Of a stretch of 64,000 bases of DNA, positions 58,772-64,000 are shown piece by piece. The stretch is from Roseivirga sp. UBA6061 (GTDB taxonomy: Bacteria > Bacteroidota > Bacteroidia > Cytophagales > Cyclobacteriaceae). Positions within the stretch are counted from its first letter, which is position 1; the number at the start of each line of letters is the position of its first letter. The position numbers and the translations under genes were made by a program. The stretch is taken from the NCBI GenBank assembly GCA_002427745.1, contig DIYF01000155.1:39750-103749 (forward strand), written 5' to 3'. Below the pieces are notes generated by a model, which made no database searches, was not told the DNA's origin, and saw nothing but the letters and a program-made list of their open reading frames with translations.

Positions 58772-59428
58772 AGTTTGATATCTAAATAGAATAGCTCTTA
58801 CCGGGCTTGCTTCAACACCAGTCAGGGCAAGTGGTGTACCTGAAAACCAATAGGGCCCGGGTACAACCTGATTCAGGTTAAGGCAAACGAAAACCGGGAC
58901 ATTCGCACGAGCAAAAACCTTATGAGAGTCGAATGTTTGAGAATCACTCGGGTCCAGGCTGTAATAATCGAACCCAATGGATTTGGGTTTAAGTTTTAAG
59001 AGCTCCTCGGCAGCAGACTCGGTTAAATAGCAATAATCAGGATTGAAAGAAGACCGGGTAAGCAAATGGGAGTTATTGGTTTTGAGCATAATATGATCGG
59101 TTTTTCTCAGACTAAGTCCCTGAATGTGTTCCCTGTCAATTCTCTTAACATTCCTTATTTCGCAAACCTCAGCTTCGCCCATGAATGAGCTTAGATCGTA
59201 GTCTTCAAGACTAAGCCCTTTATCGATAAAGTGGGAGGGCAGATCTACATGCGTTCCGGCATGTATATTAAAGGACCTGATTTCAGACATATTCAAACTT
59301 TCTCCCTTAGAGATTTCCATCAGTTGCGAAATCTTCATGGGTTTATCGCCCGGATATAGAATCGTCTTTTCATTAAGAGGCAGTGTGACATCTATGGGGT
59401 TTGTGTAGTCGATTTTTTTTAAAGCCAT
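58766..59428 (-). CDS. Cyclase-family metal-dependent hydrolase (kynurenine formamidase-like)
   Basis: The 220-residue protein has the family hallmark HAGTHVDLPSH at residues 56-66 (HxGTHxDxPxH). In this family the His and Asp side chains bind metal and hydrolyse amides such as N-formylkynurenine. The rest of the fold is of normal length for the PF04199 cyclase family. The exact substrate cannot be told. It faces the biosynthetic operon tail to tail, so it is probably not part of it. A hydrolase acting on amides close to a lipopeptide cluster could matter for self-resistance, but nothing in the sequence shows that. Confidence 0.85.
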   Translation of the reverse strand: MALKKIDYTNPIDVTLPLNEKTILYPGDKPMKISQLMEISKGESLNMSEIRSFNIHAGTHVDLPSHFIDKGLSLEDYDLSSFMGEAEVCEIRNVKRIDREHIQGLSLRKTDHIMLKTNNSHLLTRSSFNPDYCYLTESAAEELLKLKPKSIGFDYYSLDPSDSQTFDSHKVFARANVPVFVCLNLNQVVPGPYWFSGTPLALTGVEASPVRAILFRYQTE

Positions 59429-59453
59429 GCTGAGGGATTTGCCCGTTTGTGCT

Positions 59454-59482
59454 CAAAATATAATCAATGAGTATCTAAACAA
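59454..59482 (-). promoter_or_regulatory. Candidate promoter of the cyclase-family gene
   Basis: On the minus strand a TTG (59480-59482) precedes TATATTTTG (59454-59462) by 17 bases. This resembles the Bacteroidota promoter pattern, with one extra base in the -7 element. Transcription would begin near 59447, about 20 bases before the start codon. Confidence 0.3.
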
Positions 59483-59586
59483 GAGAATAATTGTGCGGTG
59501 TGAAATACCTGAGCCGGATTGTGGGCATAAAGCAACCACTGTGTTTATACGGATATGTGACCTCTGATATTAAGATGATTGTCCGG

Positions 59587-59619
59587 TTGGCTTTTGTCGC
59601 ATAAAATGGTCTAATTTTA
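59587..59619 (+). promoter_or_regulatory. Candidate promoter of the SDR gene
   Basis: TTG at 59587-59589 is followed after 22 bases by TAATTTTA at 59612-59619. This is one base off TAnnTTTG, and the spacing is slightly long. The start codon lies at 59642. Confidence 0.3.
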
Positions 59620-59641
59620 GAAATCATTCAAAATCCCACAC

Positions 59642-60427
59642 ATGTCTGAAAGCGTACTTCCCGGAATCAAACAATTCGACTTAACAGCAAAAACAGCCAT
59701 CATTACCGGAGGGTCCAAAGGATTGGGGTTGGCTATGGGAGCCGGTTTGGCTTCAGCCGGTGCACGGGTTGTTTTGGTAAGCCGTAATTCAGAAGAAGGT
59801 AAGCAGGCTGCCGCTTCTATTGAAAGAGACTTTGATACCAGGTGCATCGCCATAGCAGCAGATGTTACGGAGCAGTCTCAAATGGAAATGGTAGCAGCTA
59901 CCACGATACAGGAGTTTGGCGCTATTGATATCCTGATCAATAGTGCGGGCATCAATATAAGAGGGCCGATTGACGAGCTTAAATATGAGCAGTTCAAACA
60001 GGTCATGGAAGTCAATGTCAATGGTACCTGGCTGGCGTGCAGAGCGGTAGTGCCCCATATGAAAGCCAATAAGTCCGGTAAAATCATCAATCTGGCAAGC
60101 ACGCTTGGATTAGTAGGTTTAGCCAACCGCACCCCATATACTTCCAGTAAAGGTGCCGTAGTGCAAATGACGCGCGCATTAGGACTGGAACTGGCGCCTT
60201 ATAACATCAATGTGAATGCAATTTGTCCGGGACCCTTCCTGACCGAAATGAATATACCAATTGCCGATACAGAAGAGGCCAGGAAATTCATAGTGGGTGC
60301 CACAGCACTAAACCGATGGGGACAACTGAAAGAGATTCAGGGAGCCGCTATTTTCCTTGCCAGTGAGGCTGCCAGTTATATGGTAGGTTCCACCCTGACT
60401 GTTGACGGGGGATGGACGGCTCAATAA
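59642..60427 (+). CDS. Short-chain dehydrogenase/reductase
   Basis: This 261-residue classical SDR has the nucleotide-binding TGGSKGLG at 22-29, NSAG at 100-103 and the catalytic S153, Y166 and K170 (YxxxK). The C-terminal VDGGWTAQ end is typical of glucose/gluconate dehydrogenase-like members. It would reduce or oxidise an alcohol/ketone with NAD(P)H in the cytoplasm; the substrate is unknown. It is read divergently from the cyclase-family gene with about 210 bases between them. There is no direct evidence that it acts in lipopeptide formation. Confidence 0.9.
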   Translation: MSESVLPGIKQFDLTAKTAIITGGSKGLGLAMGAGLASAGARVVLVSRNSEEGKQAAASIERDFDTRCIAIAADVTEQSQMEMVAATTIQEFGAIDILINSAGINIRGPIDELKYEQFKQVMEVNVNGTWLACRAVVPHMKANKSGKIINLASTLGLVGLANRTPYTSSKGAVVQMTRALGLELAPYNINVNAICPGPFLTEMNIPIADTEEARKFIVGATALNRWGQLKEIQGAAIFLASEAASYMVGSTLTVDGGWTAQ

Positions 60428-60531
60428 CCCATTCCGGATGCCGTCCGTAAGTTGATCAACTTAACGGTGAGTGCATTTTTATTGAATGTGATGTTCAGTC
60501 CATGTCACTAATGGACGGTATCCGTGTAAAA

Positions 60532-60760
60532 ACAGATGCCTTTAAAACTAAAAAGACTGTCTCAAAAGTACTCGGTCATTGCCAACGCAGTGCGGCAATC
60601 TCATCATGTAACCTCCAAACGAGGTTGGAGATCGCTTCATTTCATTCGCGATGACGATTTTATTGACTTTTGAGACGACTTCTTTAAGCGGACTAGACTC
60701 GTCCCGATAACTATCAGGACGCGACCTCCGGGATAACGGACAGGCATTCCATTTTCTAGA
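60532..60760. repeat. Tandem unit 1: MITE-like element plus decayed tRNA-Asp 3' fragment
   Basis: This is the first of two tandem units (period 229 bases here, 234 for the next). It begins at an ACAGATGCC sequence, carries a 129-base element at 60553-60681 and ends with a degenerate copy of the 3' half of tRNA-Asp at about 60686-60750. In place of the T-loop the fragment has an 18-base imperfect palindrome (60702-60719). The unit holds no gene. It is more diverged than unit 2. Confidence 0.8.
60553..60681. mobile_element. MITE-like element, copy 1 (129 bp)
   Basis: Terminal inverted repeats are AAGACTGTCTCAAAAGT at 60553-60569 and its near-complement at 60666-60681. The interior holds a CATTGC...GCGATGACG imperfect palindrome of the kind scattered between genes in Bacteroidota genomes. 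It contains no open frame. It is probably a non-autonomous element moved by a transposase encoded elsewhere. Confidence 0.6.
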
Positions 60761-60994
60761 ACGGATGCCTTTAAAACTAAAAAGACTGTCTCAAAAGTAC
60801 TCGGTCATTGCGAACGCAGTGCGGTAATCTTATCATGTGACCTTTAAACGAGGTTGGAGATCGCTTCATTTCATTCGCGATGACGATTTTATTGACTTTT
60901 GAGACGGCTTCTTTAAGCGGAACGGACGGGACTCGTCCCGATGACTATCGGGACGCGACCTTCTGCATAACGAATAGGCATTCCATCTTCTAAA
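60761..60994. repeat. Tandem unit 2: MITE-like element plus decayed tRNA-Asp 3' fragment
   Basis: The second tandem unit has the same order as unit 1. A 21-base segment at 60915-60935 is identical to the 3' end region of the intact tRNA-Asp gene (61041-61061). Then the perfect-armed palindrome TCCCGATGACTATCGGGA (60936-60953) replaces a few T-arm bases, and CGCGACC resumes the tRNA match. Confidence 0.8.
60782..60910. mobile_element. MITE-like element, copy 2 (129 bp)
   Basis: It has the same length and ends as copy 1: AAGACTGTCTCAAAAGT at the left, ACTTTTGAGACGGCTT at 60895-60910 on the right. It sits at the point that corresponds to the terminator hairpin of the intact tRNA-Asp gene. This suggests that one insertion into a tRNA-flanking copy was followed by duplication of the whole unit. 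Confidence 0.6.
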
Positions 60995-61011
60995 ACAGAT
61001 GCCCTTAAAAC

Positions 61012-61040
61012 AAAAAAGCCCAATCAAAAGATTGAGCTTT
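61012..61040 (-). terminator. Intrinsic terminator of tRNA-Asp
   Basis: Read on the minus strand, the 9-base stem AGCTCAATC / GATTGGGCT (61038-61030 with 61025-61017, one G-T pair) has a 4-base loop and is followed by six T residues. It starts a few bases after the tRNA 3' end. This is a standard Rho-independent terminator. Confidence 0.8.
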
Positions 61041-61043
61041 AAG

Positions 61044-61117
61044 CGGAACGGACGGGACTCGAACCCGCGACCTCCTGCGTGACAGGCAGGCATTCTAACC
61101 AGCTGAACTACCGCTCC
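61044..61117 (-). tRNA. tRNA-Asp (anticodon GTC)
   Basis: The minus strand gives a complete 74-base cloverleaf. The acceptor stem GGAGCGG pairs with CCGTTCC (one G-U), followed by discriminator G. The D-loop contains AGCTGGTTAGAAT, the anticodon loop is CTGTCAC with GTC, and the T-arm has GGGTTCGAGTCCC. CCA is not encoded. It has its own promoter and terminator, so it is a single-gene unit. Confidence 0.95.
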
Positions 61118-61356
61118 AAAATGTCTTTGTGTTTGCCTTTCGTTTAAGGTGATGCAAAAGTAGTAGGTTGATCTTTATTTGCAAATAGGTGAGGCAAAAA
61201 AAACACCTTTCTTTTCAAATATTTTTAGTCTCAGGTTTCTGACAAATATCAAGTGTAGCTATGATGATCGTCATGAGTATTCAAGGGAGTTGATGGTAAA
61301 TTCAATCAGTCAGTCAATAAGAGGCTGAAAGTGAAATATTTACTAAAACCAAGAAG
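61118..61356 (+). other. Noncoding region upstream of the Hsp20 gene
   Basis: These 239 bases contain the tRNA-Asp promoter on the minus strand and, on the + strand, the upstream region of hsp20. I saw no clear CIRCE-type inverted repeat and no convincing TTTG/TAnnTTTG pair for the + direction. Confidence 0.4.
61155..61185 (-). promoter_or_regulatory. Promoter of tRNA-Asp (Bacteroidota type)
   Basis: On the minus strand TTTG (61182-61185) is followed after exactly 19 bases by TACTTTTG (61155-61162), a perfect fit to the Bacteroidota sigma-A pattern. Transcription should begin near 61148, about 30 bases before the tRNA 5' end. Confidence 0.7.
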
Positions 61357-61812
61357 ATGAAAAGAGATAGAAACCCAGGTTGGAGAAGGGTCAAAAGCGG
61401 ACCTTTTCACAGAATAGGAGATAGTTACGGTCATTTCTTCAATGCCGAACATTTTTTAGGACGATTCCCCTTTGACGATCCCTGGCTGGCGCCTGTGCCT
61501 CCGGCCAATCTGAAAAAAGGTGATAACGTCTACGAAGTGCAGGTGGCTTTACCGGGATTTACCCGAGATGAAATATCCATAGAAGTGAGAGGTGATATAC
61601 TCCATATTGAGGCAGTAAAAGAGGATGACTACAAGGATGAATTCCTGGCCAGGGAAATTCACTTTGATACGCAGGTCCGGGACTTTCACCTGGATGAGAA
61701 CGTGAGGAAAGACAAGGTTGAGGCACGGTTTGAGAATGGCATTCTAAAGGTGCAATTGCCTCATAATGGCAACGGCAAGCCGGTCGAGAAGCGCAGGGTT
61801 AAGGTACAATGA
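61357..61812 (+). CDS. Hsp20/alpha-crystallin small heat-shock protein
   Basis: The 151-residue protein has a flexible N-terminal part and an alpha-crystallin domain (about 50-140). The domain includes the ALPGF strand, DILHIEA, and the late GILKVQLP motif that corresponds to the GxLxxxxP region of the family. Small heat-shock proteins bind unfolding proteins in the cytoplasm without ATP. The start codon of a universal stress protein gene follows 9 bases after the stop, so the two form a stress operon. Confidence 0.92.
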   Translation: MKRDRNPGWRRVKSGPFHRIGDSYGHFFNAEHFLGRFPFDDPWLAPVPPANLKKGDNVYEVQVALPGFTRDEISIEVRGDILHIEAVKEDDYKDEFLAREIHFDTQVRDFHLDENVRKDKVEARFENGILKVQLPHNGNGKPVEKRRVKVQ

Positions 61813-61821
61813 TCAGGAGCC

Positions 61822-62664
61822 ATGGAAAGCGTATATAGCATTCTGGTGCCAACAGATTTTTCCGGGGCTGCAGATAAAGCGCTGGAGGCTGGTATCAATC
61901 TGGCACGACAAAGCAAAGCTTCCCTCGATGTATTGCATGTTGAGGACGTGCCTGCAGACTGGGTATCGCTCGTAGAAAACTCAGACAGGAACCTTTATCT
62001 GAGTATTAACCAAAGGCTTGACAGAATAAGAGATCATCTCGGTGAGAGGGTACAGCGTGTCAGGGATGCCAGCGTAGTGGTAAACGAATTCCTTGAGTTC
62101 AATAAGGGGTACAGAGCCATTTCAGGCCATGCAGAAAATCGCCAAAATGATTTGATTGTTATGGGAGCCCATGGGATCGGAGGTATTCAGGGCCTGATGA
62201 TCGGCTCCTATACTCAGAAACTCATTCACTCCGGCAAGGTACCTGTACTGGTGGTGAAGAAGCATGATCCACCGTTCTGGCCACGCAAAATAGTTTTTGT
62301 GTCAGACTTTGACGAAAAACATCGGGAGCGGTTTTTAGCAGTCCATGATTTCGCTCAGAAGATGGGGCTGGAGGTTCATCTGCTTTCCGTAAATACACCT
62401 TCTGTATTTACCAGTACCGGAGATATGGAAGAGCGAATGGCAGGTTATGAGGCCCTGGCAGCCAAAGGCGTCATTACTAAAAGTAGTATTTATAACCACA
62501 TTCACTTTGAGGATGCATTGAGGGAATACTGTGAAAAGCATGAGGTAGATATAGTCTCCATGATCAGTTACAAGAAAAGACATGCCTGGAGAGTTTTGGG
62601 TAGTACAGTCCAGGGAGTGATCAATCACCTGAATATTCCGGTGCTGGTTATTCCCGAACTCTGA
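61822..62664 (+). CDS. Tandem universal stress protein
   Basis: The 280-residue protein holds two UspA-like domains (about 1-147 and 152-280). The first keeps the nucleotide-binding pattern MGAHGIGG...GS (about 115-130), so it may bind ATP. The second lacks a clear copy of it and ends in VLVIPEL. Its role is stress tolerance by an unknown mechanism. It is co-transcribed with the Hsp20 gene, and its stop touches the stop of the ABC ATPase gene on the other strand. Confidence 0.9.
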   Translation: MESVYSILVPTDFSGAADKALEAGINLARQSKASLDVLHVEDVPADWVSLVENSDRNLYLSINQRLDRIRDHLGERVQRVRDASVVVNEFLEFNKGYRAISGHAENRQNDLIVMGAHGIGGIQGLMIGSYTQKLIHSGKVPVLVVKKHDPPFWPRKIVFVSDFDEKHRERFLAVHDFAQKMGLEVHLLSVNTPSVFTSTGDMEERMAGYEALAAKGVITKSSIYNHIHFEDALREYCEKHEVDIVSMISYKKRHAWRVLGSTVQGVINHLNIPVLVIPEL

Positions 62665-63372
62665 TCAGGAAAACTCAGGATGGGGTACGCTCTTGATTCT
62701 CCCATCTGCCATTTCAATAATACGGTCCGTTTTATTCGCAAAATCCAGGTCATGCGTCACCACCAGCAGAGAGAGCTGTTTGTCAATACTCAGCTGCTTG
62801 AGAATATCGAAGACATTTTCTGAGTTTTTGCTGTCGAGATTACCGGTAGGTTCGTCTCCCATAATAATCGAGGGTTCATTGATCAGGGCTCTGGCTATGG
62901 CCACGCGCTGTTTCTCACCACCGGATATTCTGTTGGCTCTCTGGTTAGCCAGGTAGCCAATGTCCAGCAACTCCAGCTTCTCAAGGGCATCTTTTTTTAT
63001 CTCTGATTGTGATTTAATACCAAGCTTTTTCGCAGGCAGCATTACATTTTCGATGACAGAGAACTCCGGTAGCAAATAGTGGAACTGAAAGACAAAGCCT
63101 ATGTGCCGGTTTCTGATGACGGAAAGTGCTTTGTTGGATTGACCGCTTACCAGTTGGTTGTTGAGCCAGAGCTCTCCGTCATAATCAGTATCCATGGTAG
63201 ACAGTATGTATAAGAGGGTAGACTTGCCACAGCCCGATTTACCCATAATAGAGACGAATTCACCCTGGCGAATACCAAAACTTATGTCTTTCAGTACATG
63301 GAAGTCCACCGGCTCACGGAAGTATTTATTAATGCCTCTTGCTTCCAGAATATAGGGAGATGTCTCTGTCAT
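62665..63372 (-). CDS. ABC transporter ATPase, LolD/MacB type
   Basis: This 235-residue ATPase has Walker A GKSGCGKST (44-52), Q-loop FQFHYLLPEF (95-104), signature ISGGEKQR (149-156), Walker B IIMGDEP (169-175) and the H-switch VVTHD. The family partners FtsX/MacB-like permeases and drives extraction of lipoproteins or substances from the inner membrane. Its start overlaps the permease stop by 4 bases, as expected for an operon read from right to left. It is not linked to the lipopeptide operon. Confidence 0.93.
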   Translation of the reverse strand: MTETSPYILEARGINKYFREPVDFHVLKDISFGIRQGEFVSIMGKSGCGKSTLLYILSTMDTDYDGELWLNNQLVSGQSNKALSVIRNRHIGFVFQFHYLLPEFSVIENVMLPAKKLGIKSQSEIKKDALEKLELLDIGYLANQRANRISGGEKQRVAIARALINEPSIIMGDEPTGNLDSKNSENVFDILKQLSIDKQLSLLVVTHDLDFANKTDRIIEMADGRIKSVPHPEFS

Positions 63373-64000
63373 TGTCCACGGATTATGTCTACAGGGTCTA
63401 TTCTTTTGGCTTTCGAAGCAGGCAGGTAGCCCGCAAAGAAAGTGGCAACCAGGGCGAACACGATTCCGATCACATAGAAATTGGGGTCATGGTTGACCGG
63501 CATAGTCTTAATGGTAGGCAGGGCGTCTGTTTCGAAGGGCACCTGCTCTATGGCTTTGGACAGCCCGTAGCCGATCAGCAGGCCCAGGCTGCCCCCGATG
63601 GTGCCAATGAGTACGGCCTGGCTGATAAAGATCATTTTTACATCACTTCCGGAAAAGCCTGTGGCCTTGAGTATGGCAATGTCATTCATCTTCTCATAGA
63701 TCATCATATTGAGGATGTTGTAGATCCCAAAGCCCGCTACGATCAATAGCGTGACGGATACGGCATAGGTAATGAGGTTGCGGATGTCAGTACCCGCCTC
63801 AAACTGGGCGTTTGCAGTTTTGATATCCACAGCTGTGAGGTTAAACTGCCGGGCGAGCTCTTTGGCCATGGCAGGAGCCTTTTCCATATCGTACAGCTTC
63901 ACATTGATATCTGAGATATAGTTTTTTCCCTCGCCCATAATGCGCTGTGCGGTGGCCAGGTTCACATAGCTTTGCACATTGTCAACTTCGGCCAGCCCGC
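63369..64000 (-). CDS. FtsX/LolE-like ABC permease (partial)
   Basis: The frame is open to the window edge, so the start lies beyond 64000. Reading codons leftward from the edge gives GLAEVDNVQSYVN and so on without a stop, so an internal GTG near 63977 is not the true start. The visible part has a periplasmic MacB-PCD-type segment. Hydrophobic helices and the family core LKATGFSGSDVKMIFISQA follow, and the C-terminus is DPVDIIRGQ. It is the membrane partner of the adjacent ATPase. Confidence 0.9.
   Translation of the reverse strand, partial: GLAEVDNVQSYVNLATAQRIMGEGKNYISDINVKLYDMEKAPAMAKELARQFNLTAVDIKTANAQFEAGTDIRNLITYAVSVTLLIVAGFGIYNILNMMIYEKMNDIAILKATGFSGSDVKMIFISQAVLIGTIGGSLGLLIGYGLSKAIEQVPFETDALPTIKTMPVNHDPNFYVIGIVFALVATFFAGYLPASKAKRIDPVDIIRGQ

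Noticed and set aside
60866..61093. A 75-codon frame over the tRNA-Asp region
   Set aside because: Its sequence (SHAGGRGFESRPFR-like) is the typical translation of tRNA sequence and repeats, so it is an artefact.
1..64000. CRISPR arrays, rRNA genes, prophage or autonomous transposase genes
   Set aside because: I saw no regularly spaced direct repeats with unique spacers, no rRNA sequence and no transposase or integrase frame.

Overview
The window looks like a chromosomal segment of a Bacteroidota bacterium, probably of the Cytophagales type. The support is a moderate base composition, a clean Bacteroidota-type promoter (TTTG, 19 bases, TACTTTTG) in front of a tRNA-Asp gene, and the mix of housekeeping genes: TrmB, a PAP2 phosphatase, a LytTR membrane regulator and a LolCDE/MacB-type ABC system. 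No species is claimed.

Left flank (1-6500): the tail of a folC-like gene, trmB, a PAP2 phosphatase, a lipoprotein amidase on the opposite strand, a membrane acyltransferase, a LytTR regulator, a DUF697 membrane protein and a very small membrane protein. None has an obvious link to the central cluster.

Centre (6728-58713): one uninterrupted + strand run of nine genes, about 52 kb, with gaps from an overlap to 78 bases. It begins with a cyclic-peptide-type ABC exporter and an SPFH/prohibitin membrane protein. Five giant synthases follow, then a type II thioesterase and a JmjC/cupin-like Fe(II)/2-oxoglutarate oxygenase. The first synthase (FAAL-ACP-KS-AT-DH-ER-KR-ACP) activates a fatty acid and lengthens it by one fully reduced unit. 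The second (KS-AT-ACP-aminotransferase, then four NRPS modules) makes a beta-keto acyl chain, converts it to a beta-amino fatty acyl chain as in iturin and mycosubtilin, and starts the peptide. Nine adenylation domains can be read. Specificity-code residues aligned by eye suggest D-Asp, Cys, Orn, Ser, Gly, Cys, Gly, Gly-like, Gly-like. The Gly domains of modules 5 and 7 are each interrupted by a luciferase-like FMN monooxygenase, and the module 8 A domain is interrupted by a methyltransferase. A C-terminal thioesterase would release the product, plausibly as a macrolactam closed through the beta-amino group. Three NRPS junctions carry TubC-type docking domains, and the PKS to PKS/NRPS junction has a helical docking pair. 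I infer a previously undescribed beta-amino-acyl lipononapeptide with two cysteines and possibly oxidised glycines.

Right flank (58766-64000): a cyclase-family hydrolase, an SDR oxidoreductase, and a noncoding stretch with two tandem units of about 230 bp. Each unit contains a 129-bp MITE-like element plus a decayed copy of the 3' part of tRNA-Asp. The intact tRNA-Asp gene, with its own promoter and terminator, lies beside them. A small heat-shock protein, a tandem universal stress protein, an ABC ATPase and the start of its permease (cut by the window edge) complete the window.
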